In this document: positions 8,001 through 17,490 of the stretch, piece after piece
Layout: the number at the start of each line of letters is the position of its first letter
Numbering within the stretch: the stretch's first letter is position 1
Assembly (NCBI GenBank): GCA_040506895.1
Contig: JBEVVY010000001.1
Span: 1,736,001-1,800,000 of the forward strand
DNA: 64,000 nucleotides
Source of the DNA: Sedimenticola_A sp040506895
GTDB taxonomy: Bacteria; Pseudomonadota; Gammaproteobacteria; Chromatiales; Chromatiaceae
Direction: 5' to 3'
Notes under the pieces: generated by a model
Told to the model about the DNA's origin: nothing
The model's database searches: none
Seen by the model: only the letters and a program-made list of their open reading frames with translations
Made by a program: the position numbers and the translations under genes

Positions 8001-9597
8001 ATTCTGTTGAAAAACTCCATTGATGAAGACGGCCGGAGCTTCCGGCGAGTATAAATCGCTTCGTTTTTTCCCTTTCAGGGCTTGCCATCGGTTTTCGATG
8101 GCAGTTTTTGGATTAATCGGTTTGGTTTTGCCTCATGTAGGCGCACTTACCCCGTAATCAGGAGGTTTGTATCGCAATTGAGCCAGCTTTTTAAGGTTCT
8201 GTACCGTAGCTGCCAACAAGAACTCATCGTTCGCACCAGTGAGTCCTCGCAGCCTCAGCCGATCCATCTTCATAATGCGCTTGAGATGAGCAAACAACAC
8301 TTCAACTTTCTTTCTGTCTTTTCGTGATTGCAGGTATTGCGGTGTTTCGGAGATTTTCCTAGCGGCATCGCGTGAGTCTTCATAGATGCTGCGGGCAATC
8401 TTCCGGAATGTAGTATTGGGACAGCATTGGGATTTAAGCTGGCACGACTTGCAATCTTGTATGCTGGCACGATAGATAATGGTGTTTGCTTTCGTGACAG
8501 TCGTACGAAGCTTTTTAAAATTACGCCGCCTGCCCTCTAAGCGTTTACCTGCCGGGCATTGATAACAGTTTGCACTTGCATCCCAGATAAAATCAGATCG
8601 ACTGAACGTCTCTTTGTTTCTATCTGATTTATCCCATACTGGAACATGGGGCTCAATCTGTTTGCCCTTGACGAGCCATTCAAGCATCGGTGCAGTACCA
8701 TAGGCTGTATCACCAATAAGTCGATCAGGCTTTAGTTCATACCTCGCTTCAACCCGTTCAAGCATCTGCTTGGTACTGTTGACCTCGTCGGTTCGATGAG
8801 CCGGTGTTGGCTCAACATCCAAGATAATATTGTGCTCGATATCAATCAGGTAATTGGTGGAGTAGGCATAAAAGGCTGGGCCGCCTGGCGCAGCTGTCCA
8901 GCGTGCCTGGGGATCCGTGAGGGATATGTTCTTGGGTGGCGTTCTAGTGGCGTTTTCTTTATCTAAAGCATCGAGATATTCACGTACCGGCCGACTGGCT
9001 TGTTCGATATCGAGCCAATCCATGGCCTTACTGCCAGGGACGCCTCGCTGGCGATTGGCATCTGCCTTGATAACGCTCGCATCAGTAGCGAAGCCTTCGC
9101 CCGCAACCAAGCCCTCTGCCATGCAGCGTCCAACAACATCTTCAAACAGAAACCGAAAGGTATCACTGTCGCGGAACCGGCCATGGCGGTTCTTTGAAAA
9201 TGTGGAATGATCCGGCACATGGCCTTCCAGGCCGAGACCGCAAAACCAGCGGTAGGCCAGGTTTAAATGTACCTCTTCACAAAGACGCCTTTCTGAACGG
9301 ATCCCATAGCAGTAACCCACAATGAGCATACGCAGCATGAGTTCTGGATCAACAGAGGGGCGGCCAGTGGTGCTGTAGTAAGAGGATAAATGATGACGCA
9401 GTTCGCTGAGATCAAGTACCTGGTCAATCTGCCTTAACAAGTGATCAGGTGGGATGTGTTGTTCAATGCAGAAATCGTAAAACAGAGTATTCTGATCTGG
9501 TGGTTGCTGCCCCATCATCAGTGACAATCCTCAGATTAATCAACTAGGAAAGATTATCTCATTAGAGCAGCCAGGTCGGGGAGTTTTTCAACAGAAT
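8001..9597 (-). mobile_element. IS1182-family-like insertion sequence
   Basis: An 18-bp perfect terminal inverted repeat, ATTCTGTTGAAAAACTCC at 8001-8018 and its complement at 9580-9597, encloses a single transposase gene. Outside these ends lie GCTGATAA (7987-7994) and TTATCAGC (9604-9611), also inverted and at the same 6-base distance from each end. The true ends may therefore be 32 bp (7987-9611), or the element may have landed symmetrically inside a palindrome. No direct target duplication is evident. The element looks intact. Confidence 0.85.
8133..9527 (-). CDS. IS1182-family-like transposase
   Basis: A 464-aa DDE transposase. The N-terminal DUF772-type region contains VDPELMLRMLIVGYCYGIRS. 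Likely catalytic aspartates are in GFATDASVIKADA and LIGDTAYGTAP. The C-terminal DDE_Tnp_1-like part has a Cys-rich patch (DCKSCQLKSQCC) followed by FAHLKRIMKMDRLRLRG, typical of IS1182/IS5-like enzymes. The frame is complete, with no stop or shift, and is bounded by perfect inverted repeats, so it may be active. Confidence 0.92.
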   Translation of the reverse strand: MSLMMGQQPPDQNTLFYDFCIEQHIPPDHLLRQIDQVLDLSELRHHLSSYYSTTGRPSVDPELMLRMLIVGYCYGIRSERRLCEEVHLNLAYRWFCGLGLEGHVPDHSTFSKNRHGRFRDSDTFRFLFEDVVGRCMAEGLVAGEGFATDASVIKADANRQRGVPGSKAMDWLDIEQASRPVREYLDALDKENATRTPPKNISLTDPQARWTAAPGGPAFYAYSTNYLIDIEHNIILDVEPTPAHRTDEVNSTKQMLERVEARYELKPDRLIGDTAYGTAPMLEWLVKGKQIEPHVPVWDKSDRNKETFSRSDFIWDASANCYQCPAGKRLEGRRRNFKKLRTTVTKANTIIYRASIQDCKSCQLKSQCCPNTTFRKIARSIYEDSRDAARKISETPQYLQSRKDRKKVEVLFAHLKRIMKMDRLRLRGLTGANDEFLLAATVQNLKKLAQLRYKPPDYGVSAPT

Positions 9598-9641
9598 AGA
9601 ATATTATCAGCCCATCGAGAAAGGAACCTTATTCCTCCCAT

Positions 9642-9674
9642 GCGAAAGACCACAGATTCGAATCGTGCAAGGAG
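9642..9674 (+). other. Degenerate copy of a tRNA 3' end (possible att remnant)
   Basis: This stretch resembles the 3' half of the tRNA-Arg at 6140-6216. Over 33 aligned bases about two thirds match, including an exact TTCGAATCGTG core from the T loop and stem. It could mark the far end of an island integrated at the tRNA, but the match is short and the T-loop core is shared by many tRNAs. Confidence 0.25.
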
Positions 9675-9741
9675 TTATATGCTCAGAAAGATCGGTACCG
9701 AGCGGGACCGCTGGATACGCGGGATTCTCTCAGTTGTTGCC

Positions 9742-10185
9742 TCAGTTATGCACCTGGTGGAAACCGTACATTGCCTGGGTCTGAATGCTCGACCCTGTCG
9801 AGGCCCTGAGGTGGGACCTGCGCCGGTCGCCTTCCCTGCGCTCACTGTTCTTCAAAACGGAAGCATCGATATCGACTGTCCGACGATCCCGAACCGTTGT
9901 ACGCTTGCGGTATTCGTGAAGTGACATCGGCTTTCCATTCAGCTTTTTCCCTACCAGCCGTTCAAGCACGTAACCGACCGGCTTGCTGGAATCGATCTCC
10001 ACCAGGCCGTGATACTCTGCAACGCCGGTAAGGTCATCGACCATATGCACGATTTCGCAACGACTGACCGCGGCGCAGGCGAACATCGGCAGTTTCCTGA
10101 GGCCTGAATTCAGCCCATCCTCAACAAACGCGCGGAGTTCCTTCCGGCTTGTCTGTTTCGGCACCCTGCTGATGAATATCTTCAT
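9742..10185 (-). CDS. RRM-like RNA-binding protein, unknown role
   Basis: A 147-aa basic protein with an RRM-like fold. The first strand KIFISRVP resembles RNP2, and AEYHGLVEI lies where RNP1 would be. GYVLERLVGKKLNGKPMSLH matches the helix 2-strand 4 part, followed by EYRKR. The C-terminal third is Arg/Asp-rich (DRRTVD, ERREGDRRRSH) and probably disordered. Similar small RRM proteins occur in many gammaproteobacteria without a defined role. It is a single-gene unit with its start 291 bases from the divergent 597-aa gene. Confidence 0.65.
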   Translation of the reverse strand: MKIFISRVPKQTSRKELRAFVEDGLNSGLRKLPMFACAAVSRCEIVHMVDDLTGVAEYHGLVEIDSSKPVGYVLERLVGKKLNGKPMSLHEYRKRTTVRDRRTVDIDASVLKNSERREGDRRRSHLRASTGSSIQTQAMYGFHQVHN

Positions 10186-10476
10186 TGTGAGACTCCCTTA
10201 CACCTATCAATCCCGGAAACATTCCCTGTACCCAGGTCACCTTGAAGTGAGACACTGGATCCGGGATCAGTCCGTCTGCCATACACCAAATATAATGACA
10301 AACTCAGGGGTATTCCATGGGTTTTTCCATAAAAGGTTAAAATAGGATTTAACATCCTTTTTAATGGGACACATTAGGCACTTTTATCTAATTATGTTGC
10401 GCTGCCATGGTAAGCACATTAATGTTATGAAATCAGTAGAAAAAGCACTGGATTCGACTCTGGCCAACCGAAAAAT

Positions 10477-12270
10477 ATGGAAGTTAAGGAATTCATCAAG
10501 GTATTGAGCCAACTCTATCTGCGCAGGGATGTGAGCGGCATCATCAATTCAATAAATGAGTACAAGAGCCAGCCGGGATTTCAGCTCATCTACAGAAAGC
10601 TGCTCAAGTCAAACCTGATCAGTGAATCCTCGTCGAGTATGGATGGCGTCATCAAGGCGTTACTCAAAGAGATCTCCCAGTCCAACGAGATCAGCAGGGG
10701 AAGACATACTGTCGACAACTTTTTCGAGACCGGAGAGCGGCTGAAGGCGCAGTACAGCAAAGCGCTGGCAGACATCTACCTCGAGACCCAGTTCCCAAGC
10801 GATTTCATTGTCAACGTCCGAAAGAGTGAAGAGGCTGGTGCCGAACTGCGACTCACCGATAGCCTTGTCACCCAGTACAAGGATGAGCTGATCAGGATCA
10901 AGAAAGGGCTGACGGCCATTATCAGTGCACTACAGCCCTTCAGCAATTTCCCCATAAAGAACTGCCTCGCTCTCAACGACGAGCTCACCCTGGTGTTCGC
11001 CGAGCTTCGGACAAACTACAAGTACCTGTTGATCAAACCCTACCTGTTGAAAATCATCGAGGTGGGAAGTAGCGAGTCAACGGATCTTTCGAACATAGAC
11101 AAAGAGATCCGCGCAGACGGATATACCGTTTCGCTATTTCAGCAGTACATAAACCGCGGTGAGGAGCCCGAACTGTCCAGGCAGGTTGACCTGCACCTGG
11201 CCATCAAGCGTCTCTTCATCTATATCAAGAAGAACGCGCTTATGGATGAGGATGAGCTGCGCGAGTACTGGCTGCCGATCCTCAGCATACTCAATTACAA
11301 GAGCAAGTATGAACTGACCCCACAGGACGAGGATATCCTGATCAACCTCCTGAGACAGGTCAACCAGGATTACTCCGCCCTGCTGCGCAAACTTTCCCTG
11401 ACCTTCGTGGATGAGTACCACGCCTCGCAGGACCTGATGAAGAGCCGCTACCGGATGATCAGGAACGAGTTGATCTATACCATCGAGTACCTGGGGCGTA
11501 TCAACAGAAACAAGGAAGATTTCAACCCGATGCACGCTGCAAAAATCGAGCTTGCAAAAGACAAGCTCTTTTTCCTGCAGGACATCTTCACCGTAACCGA
11601 CAGCCAGCTGAGCAAGGCCGCCAATGTCAATCTTCTGGAGCTGGAGAAAGCCGCATTCGGCATTACCACCGAGATAACACCGATCCAGCTCAAAGAGTGG
11701 ATCAGGATCTACTCGATCATCTTCTCCAACGCCAGCTATGTCAGGCATAGCGACGAGAAGATCGACTTTACCGAAATGCGCGAGTTGATCTCACACCTGA
11801 CCACTTACCACCTGATACAGAACATCACCCAGTTGAAAGGCATAATCGACCGCAACCTGGTCGCTTCGGACGAGGATAGGGAGAATCGCTTCAAGCTCTT
11901 CAACGAGGCACTGAAGCTCAGACTGCAGGGCCTGATCAGCACATCCAAGAGCAAGGACAAGTCCTTCCAGGAGATGATCGAAGAACTGGGTTTCATTCAG
12001 AATAAAAAGGTTCAGTTCGTTATCGCTGATACATTCAAGGGTTTCCAGACCATTGCCGATGCGTTCAACGACAGCGCAAACGACTATTTCGTAGAGGACA
12101 GGGAAGCGATCATCAAGGAGTCCAGAACGCTCTACAACGACATCTGTAACCAGTGCCTGAAAGGGCTGGTGGCCCGACCCAAAACGGAACAGGAGCTGGA
12201 GGCCGAGACAGAAGGATCAGGCCCTTCCATAGAGAAAAAATCCTGGTTCAGCCGGCTGTTCGCCACTTGA
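10477..12270 (+). CDS. Large helical protein of unknown function (597 aa)
   Basis: I do not recognise a family. The product is predominantly helical, with many charged heptad-like segments, no signal peptide, no clear transmembrane segment and no nucleotide-binding motif. It ends with a basic, aromatic tail, KKSWFSRLFAT, which looks like an amphipathic membrane- or partner-binding motif. Composition is lower in GC than the sucAB region and shows no repeats. It stands alone: the upstream gene is divergent, and the next gene on this strand starts 130 bases later. The continuous frame makes it a real gene; a scaffold or membrane-associated role is only a guess. Confidence 0.8.
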   Translation: MEVKEFIKVLSQLYLRRDVSGIINSINEYKSQPGFQLIYRKLLKSNLISESSSSMDGVIKALLKEISQSNEISRGRHTVDNFFETGERLKAQYSKALADIYLETQFPSDFIVNVRKSEEAGAELRLTDSLVTQYKDELIRIKKGLTAIISALQPFSNFPIKNCLALNDELTLVFAELRTNYKYLLIKPYLLKIIEVGSSESTDLSNIDKEIRADGYTVSLFQQYINRGEEPELSRQVDLHLAIKRLFIYIKKNALMDEDELREYWLPILSILNYKSKYELTPQDEDILINLLRQVNQDYSALLRKLSLTFVDEYHASQDLMKSRYRMIRNELIYTIEYLGRINRNKEDFNPMHAAKIELAKDKLFFLQDIFTVTDSQLSKAANVNLLELEKAAFGITTEITPIQLKEWIRIYSIIFSNASYVRHSDEKIDFTEMRELISHLTTYHLIQNITQLKGIIDRNLVASDEDRENRFKLFNEALKLRLQGLISTSKSKDKSFQEMIEELGFIQNKKVQFVIADTFKGFQTIADAFNDSANDYFVEDREAIIKESRTLYNDICNQCLKGLVARPKTEQELEAETEGSGPSIEKKSWFSRLFAT

Positions 12271-12400
12271 TCGACAGCATCACATCGTCACCCTACCCGC
12301 CCCCAGAGACACCGTCCCTGGACCATGCTATACCCGGTAAAATTCACCAACCACTGGGATATGGAATAGGACAGCCTGCAGAACTGGATACCCCCGACTG

Positions 12401-12853
12401 ATGAGACGGATCAACCCACTCCTTGTCGCCCTACTGTTTTTCGCCGCTGACGTGGTCGCACAGCAGCAGGAACTGGATGGCTATCCCATCAAAATCCTCA
12501 GCGTAGACCAGTTATTGTTGACGACTGGCAACAAAAAGGTCCACCGCATCAAGATACGGGGTATCCGGGTCCCTCCCCTCACCTCCTACCTGGGTCAATC
12601 GGCGAAACGCCATCTTCGCATGCTCGCCGCTGGACACCTTATCCAGGTGACCGATATCCGGCAGGATGACCCAGACCTGTTGAAGGGCAGACTGCGCTAC
12701 GGGGGTTCGGACCTGGGCCTCAGAATGATCAAGGCCGGGCTGGCAGTAATCGAGGGCTCGGAATTGCGGGAACAGGATATCCCCGTCTATCAGCAGGCCC
12801 AGCGGCAGGCCCGCAACAGCGGCATCGGCATCTGGGGCAGAGGTTCTCGCTGA
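12401..12853 (+). CDS. Exported SNase-like (thermonuclease-fold) protein, active site degenerate
   Basis: A 150-aa protein with a signal peptide (PLLVALLFFAADVVAQ) and a staphylococcal-nuclease-like OB domain. HRIKIRGIRVPPLTSYLGQS corresponds to the RLxGIDaPE region, and GLRMIKAGLAVIEG corresponds to the NxxLVxxGxA helix. The ARNSGIGIWGRGSR ending is also typical of secreted SNase-like proteins. The usual PE acidic residue is absent (VPPLTS in its place), so nuclease activity is doubtful. The start ATG at 12401 is preceded by no strong ribosome-binding site. Confidence 0.75.
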   Translation: MRRINPLLVALLFFAADVVAQQQELDGYPIKILSVDQLLLTTGNKKVHRIKIRGIRVPPLTSYLGQSAKRHLRMLAAGHLIQVTDIRQDDPDLLKGRLRYGGSDLGLRMIKAGLAVIEGSELREQDIPVYQQAQRQARNSGIGIWGRGSR

Positions 12854-12878
12854 TCCTCCGCCAATAACCGCATAGTAC

Positions 12879-13124
12879 TCATTTCTTCGGACTTGGCTTC
12901 TTCCCCTTTCGGGAGACCGCCCGCAGGCGCTCGAGATGCTCGGTCAACGTCACCACGAGTTCCTGGCAGGCCCGCAGCTGCGCATCCTCGTAGTAGGTCT
13001 TGGGCTGATCGCTCAGCAGGGCAAGACGCGCATCAAAATAGGCAATATCCGCCTCCAGGGCACTGATACTGAGTGGCGGCACCCAACTTTTGTTTTCATC
13101 CTTGAGGCTTTTTTTCTGCCCCAT
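12879..13124 (-). CDS. Small conserved-looking protein, unknown function
   Basis: An 81-aa soluble protein with helical heptad patterns (ALEADIAYFDARLALLSDQP and LVVTLTEHLERLRAV) and a Lys/Pro-rich tail (RKGKKPSPKK). No cysteines or membrane segments. No family is recognised. It is convergent with the SNase-like gene and divergent from sucA, 238 bases away. A clean frame with an ATG and a charged helical product favour a real gene, but evidence is limited. Confidence 0.55.
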   Translation of the reverse strand: MGQKKSLKDENKSWVPPLSISALEADIAYFDARLALLSDQPKTYYEDAQLRACQELVVTLTEHLERLRAVSRKGKKPSPKK

Positions 13125-13362
13125 TCAAGAACCCTGCTATTTCCACAAATTTATATACCAACTATATCTCATGCTCATCCTCTTGATAACCTTCAAAAAA
13201 AATAGATTGATCCAGTGCCGGGAAAGACAAAAAACCGATAAAACCGCGTTTTTTATTGGATGATCGTACTAAAACAATAGGAATCGCTTCCATAAAAAAA
13301 TTCTTGTGCTACCATCCTTTTAATTGATCCCCACCACCGACAAAATAGGTCGATTGTCCAAA

Positions 13363-16227
13363 ATGAGTGCACTACTGGATCTGCTCAGAAAAACCTCCGC
13401 CCTTTCGGGTGGCAACGCAGCGTTCATCGAAGACCTGTACGAACGTTACCTGCAGGACCCCGGCAGCGTGGACGAGGCCTGGCGGAAACGCTTTGACGAC
13501 ATGGTTAAAACCTCCGCCAACGAACCCGCGGATATCGCCCACGGCCCGGTCCGCTCCAACTTTGCCCGTCTCGCCAAGGAGAAGCGCCCGACGGGCAAGC
13601 TGGCTGCCGAGAGAATCTCCCCCGCCGGCGCCGAAAAACAGGCCGCTGTACTCAGGCTGATCAATGCATGGCGTGTGCGCGGCCATCAGCTGGCCAACCT
13701 TGATCCCCTGCAACTGCGTGACAAGGAGGAGGTGCCGGACGTCGACCCCGCCTACCACCGGCTCGGCGAATCGGACATGGATACCATTTTCAACACCGGC
13801 TCCCTGTTCGCCCCCGACCGCATGCCCCTGCGCGAGATCCTCAAACTGGCGGAAGAGGTCTATGGCGGCAATGTCGGCTCTGAGTACATGCATATCACGG
13901 ATACCCGGCAGAAACGCTGGATCCAGAAGCGGGTGGAGGGCTACCGCGCTAAGCCCGAACTCACCCCCGAGGACCAGAGATGGCTGCTCACCCTGCTCAC
14001 CGCCGCCGAAGGCATGGAGAAGTACCTGCACACCCGTTACGTGGGACAGAAACGCTTCTCGCTCGAGGGCGGGGAGTCCCTGATACCCCTGCTCGACGAA
14101 CTGATCCAGCGTGCGGGTACCAACGGTATCAAGGAGAACGTGATCGGTATGGCCCACAGGGGCCGGCTCAACGTGCTGACCAATATTCTGGGCAAGCCGC
14201 CCTCAGAGCTGTTCATGGAGTTCGAGGGCAAGAAGAGCCCTGACCAATTCAGGAGCATGGGTGATGTGAAGTACCACATGGGCTTCTCGACCGACATCGA
14301 AACGCCCGGGGGGTTCTCCCACATAGTGCTCGGCTTCAATCCATCTCACCTCGAGATCATCAATCCGGTCATCGAGGGTTCAGTGCGCGCCCGGCAACAA
14401 CGTCGCGGAGATCGTACCGGTGACGAGGTATTGCCGATCCAGATCCATGGCGACTCGGCGTTTGCCGGGCAGGGCGTGGTGATGGAGACCCTGCAGATGT
14501 CACAGGCGCGGGGCTTCTGCACCGGCGGCACCATTCATATCGTGGTCAACAACCAGATCGGCTTCACCACGTCGCACCCCATGGACACCCGCTCCACACT
14601 TTACTGTACCGACGTGGGAAAGATGGTCCAGGCGCCTATCTTCCACGTCAACGGCGACGACCCCGAGGCAGTCATATTCGTTACCCGCATGGCGCTCGAT
14701 TTCCGCCAGCGCTTTCACAAGGACGTCATCATCGACCTGATCTGCTACCGTCGCCACGGACACAACGAGGCTGACGAGCCTGCGGTCACCCAGCCCCAGA
14801 TGTACTCGAAGATCCGGCGGCTGCCCACCACCCGCAGCAACTACTCTGACCGGCTGATCGCCGCTGGCATCATCACCCCGGAAGAGAGCATGGAGATGGT
14901 TGAGGACTACCGCTCCTCACTGGAACAGAACTCGGTTGTCGCCAGGCCCACCCTGCAGGACCTGGAATACCCCTACCACGTGAACTGGGAACCCTATCGG
15001 CATATCGGCTGGGAACACCCGACCGAGACGGCGATCACCGACGAGACACTGTTCCGCCTATCCGACAGCCTGCTGGTACTGCCCGACGAATTCGAACTGC
15101 ATCCACGGGTGGCCAAGATCCTCCAGGAGCGCCACAAGATGGCGAGCGGAGACCAGTTGGTAGACTGGGGTTTCGGCGAAACGCTGGCCTACGCCTCGCT
15201 GGTGGATGAAGGCTTCCCGATCCGCCTCTCCGGCCAGGACTGCGGTCGCGGCACCTTCTTTCACCGCCACGCCGTCCTGCACAACCAGCTCAACGGGGAA
15301 AGCTATATTCCGTTGCAGCACCTGGGCGAGCACCAGGCCAACTTCCTGGTCATCGACTCCCTGCTGTCGGAAGAGGCGGTTCTGGGCTTCGAGTACGGTT
15401 ACGCCACCGCAGAGCCCAATGCCCTGACCATCTGGGAGGCGCAGTTCGGTGACTTTGCCAACGGCGCCCAGGTGGTGATCGACCAGTTCATCAGTGCAGG
15501 CGGTGCCAAGTGGGGGCTCTACTGCGGCCTCACCATGTTCCTTCCGCACGGTTACGAAGGCCAGGGCGCGGAACACTCCTCCGCCCGCCTGGAGCGCTAC
15601 CTGCAACTCTGCGCTGAACAGAATATCCAGGTCTGCGTACCCACCACACCGGCCCAGGTGTTCCACATGCTGCGCCGGCAGATGCTCCGCCCGATGCGTA
15701 AACCGCTGGTGGTGATGACACCCAAAAGCCTGCTGCGCCACCGCCTGGCCACCTCGCCGCTCGAAGACTTCACCTCGGGCGGCTTCCAGCCCGTAATACC
15801 CGAGGTCGATGATCTCGATCCGAACGAGGTGGAGCGGATCATCGTCTGCTCCGGCAAGGTCTACTACGAACTGCTCGAGGCCCGGCGCACCCGCGGCATG
15901 CGCAACGTGGCCATCGTACGACTGGAGCAGATCTACCCCTTCCCGCGGGGGCAGTTCGATCGCGTCATCAATGAATACCCGAACGTGAAGACCCTGATCT
16001 GGTGCCAGGAGGAACCCCAGAACCAGGGGGCCTGGGACCAGGTGAAGCACCGTTTCCACACACAACTCGATCTGGGCAAGAAGCTCTACTACGTTGGCCG
16101 GCAGGCATCTGCCGCACCCTCCGTCGGCTACTACCCGCTGCATGTCGAACAGCAGGAGACCCTGATCGATGAGGCCCTGACCGGGCGTATCAACCCGTCC
16201 ATGAACCGGAGGACTCCTGAAGAATGA
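13363..16227 (+). CDS. sucA: 2-oxoglutarate dehydrogenase E1 component
   Basis: The thiamine-diphosphate-dependent E1 subunit decarboxylates 2-oxoglutarate in the TCA cycle and passes the succinyl group to the E2 lipoyl arm. Landmarks in order: N-terminal docking helix (GNAAFIEDLYERYLQDP), MAHRGRLNVL, HGDSAFAGQGVV, VVNNQIGFTT, CYRRHGHNEADEPA and the C-terminal transketolase-like region (FLPHGYEGQGAEHSSARLER). The start is the ATG at 13363, giving a 954-aa protein; a TTG 39 bases earlier is also in frame. Its stop overlaps the sucB start as ATGA. The domain set and length are normal. Confidence 0.97.
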   Translation: MSALLDLLRKTSALSGGNAAFIEDLYERYLQDPGSVDEAWRKRFDDMVKTSANEPADIAHGPVRSNFARLAKEKRPTGKLAAERISPAGAEKQAAVLRLINAWRVRGHQLANLDPLQLRDKEEVPDVDPAYHRLGESDMDTIFNTGSLFAPDRMPLREILKLAEEVYGGNVGSEYMHITDTRQKRWIQKRVEGYRAKPELTPEDQRWLLTLLTAAEGMEKYLHTRYVGQKRFSLEGGESLIPLLDELIQRAGTNGIKENVIGMAHRGRLNVLTNILGKPPSELFMEFEGKKSPDQFRSMGDVKYHMGFSTDIETPGGFSHIVLGFNPSHLEIINPVIEGSVRARQQRRGDRTGDEVLPIQIHGDSAFAGQGVVMETLQMSQARGFCTGGTIHIVVNNQIGFTTSHPMDTRSTLYCTDVGKMVQAPIFHVNGDDPEAVIFVTRMALDFRQRFHKDVIIDLICYRRHGHNEADEPAVTQPQMYSKIRRLPTTRSNYSDRLIAAGIITPEESMEMVEDYRSSLEQNSVVARPTLQDLEYPYHVNWEPYRHIGWEHPTETAITDETLFRLSDSLLVLPDEFELHPRVAKILQERHKMASGDQLVDWGFGETLAYASLVDEGFPIRLSGQDCGRGTFFHRHAVLHNQLNGESYIPLQHLGEHQANFLVIDSLLSEEAVLGFEYGYATAEPNALTIWEAQFGDFANGAQVVIDQFISAGGAKWGLYCGLTMFLPHGYEGQGAEHSSARLERYLQLCAEQNIQVCVPTTPAQVFHMLRRQMLRPMRKPLVVMTPKSLLRHRLATSPLEDFTSGGFQPVIPEVDDLDPNEVERIIVCSGKVYYELLEARRTRGMRNVAIVRLEQIYPFPRGQFDRVINEYPNVKTLIWCQEEPQNQGAWDQVKHRFHTQLDLGKKLYYVGRQASAAPSVGYYPLHVEQQETLIDEALTGRINPSMNRRTPEE

Positions 16228-17432
16228 GCACCAACATCAATGTCCCTGCCCTACCGGAATCCGTTGCCGATGCCACCATCCTGGCGTGGCATAAGAAACC
16301 GGGTGACCCCGTCAAGCGTGACGAGAACCTGGTTGATCTTGAAACCGACAAGGTGGTGCTGGAAGTGCCCTCACCCAGTGATGGGATAATGGGACAGATC
16401 AGCGCCGGCGAAGGCGATACCGTACAGGCAGGCGATCTTCTTGGCGTGGTCGAGGCCGGCAGTGGAAAGGCGGCCGCCCCCCAGGCCGCGTCGACGGCAG
16501 AGGCGGCAGCAGCTGACGAGGAACCCGTCCTGACCCCGGCGGTACGCCGCCTGGTGAAGGAGATGAATGTCGATGCACGGGAGATCAACGGTACCGGTAA
16601 GGATGGTCGTATCCTGAAATCCGACGTGATGGCCTACCTCGACGCAAAGGAGGCGGAACCCCCCGCCCCCGTGGAGACTGCCCCCGCACAACCGGCAGAG
16701 AGCGATATCACCCGGTCCGGCATGGAGGGCGAACGCCCGGAACAGCGGGTTCCGATGACCCGTCTGCGTGCCCGTATCGCCGAGCGGCTGCTGGAGGCCC
16801 AGTCCAATGCAGCCATCCTCACCACCTTCAATGAAGTCAACCTGCAGGCGGTGAACGATCTACGCAGCAAGTACAAGAGCAAGTTCGAGAAGGATCACGA
16901 GGTCAAGCTCGGCTTCATGTCCTTCTTCGTGAAGGCGGCGGTCGAGGCTCTCAAACAGTTCCCGGCAGTCAACGCCTCGATCGACGGCCAGGACATCATC
17001 TACCACGGTTACTACGATATCGGCATTGCCGTGGGTGGTGCGAGAGGACTTGTTGTGCCTATCCTGCGCGATGCCGACCAGCTCTCCTTTGCAGAAACCG
17101 AAAAGGCGATCCGCGTATTCGGCCAGAAAGCCCAGGACGGCTCACTGAGCTACGAAGAACTGACCGGTGGGACGTTCACCATATCCAACGGCGGCGTCTA
17201 CGGCTCCATGCTCTCCACCCCCATTCTCAACCCGCCCCAGAGTGCCATCCTGGGCATGCACAACATCCAGCAACGCCCGGTAGTGGAGAATGGAGAGATC
17301 GTGATACGTCCCATGATGTACCTGGCCCTCTCCTATGATCACCGGATCATCGACGGTAAAGAGGCAGTGCAGTTCCTGGTCACTATCAAGAACGTCCTGG
17401 AAGACCCCGCGAGACTGCTGCTGCAGATCTGA
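16224..17432 (+). CDS. sucB: 2-oxoglutarate dehydrogenase E2 (dihydrolipoyl succinyltransferase)
   Basis: The E2 core of the 2-oxoglutarate dehydrogenase complex. Domains in order: one lipoyl domain (about 1-76, lipoylated Lys in ETDKVVLEV), an Ala/Pro linker, an E3/E1-binding domain (LTPAVRRLVKEMNVDAREIN), a second linker and the catalytic acyltransferase (about 170-402) with the His/Asp signature YDHRIIDGKEAV. The 402-aa length is typical. It overlaps sucA by 4 bases and is followed by a strong terminator, so sucAB is a two-gene unit; no lpd (E3) gene is adjacent. Confidence 0.97.
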   Translation: MSTNINVPALPESVADATILAWHKKPGDPVKRDENLVDLETDKVVLEVPSPSDGIMGQISAGEGDTVQAGDLLGVVEAGSGKAAAPQAASTAEAAAADEEPVLTPAVRRLVKEMNVDAREINGTGKDGRILKSDVMAYLDAKEAEPPAPVETAPAQPAESDITRSGMEGERPEQRVPMTRLRARIAERLLEAQSNAAILTTFNEVNLQAVNDLRSKYKSKFEKDHEVKLGFMSFFVKAAVEALKQFPAVNASIDGQDIIYHGYYDIGIAVGGARGLVVPILRDADQLSFAETEKAIRVFGQKAQDGSLSYEELTGGTFTISNGGVYGSMLSTPILNPPQSAILGMHNIQQRPVVENGEIVIRPMMYLALSYDHRIIDGKEAVQFLVTIKNVLEDPARLLLQI

Positions 17433-17461
17433 ATGAAGCAAAACCCAAATCCCCCTTTGAA

Positions 17462-17490
17462 CCCGGAGCGCCAGGCTCCGGGATTTTTTT
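17462..17490 (+). terminator. Rho-independent terminator after sucB
   Basis: An 8-bp perfect stem CCCGGAGC/GCTCCGGG (17462-17469 and 17475-17482) with a 5-base loop, followed by seven T residues. It starts 30 bases after the sucB stop and should end the sucAB transcript. Confidence 0.9.
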
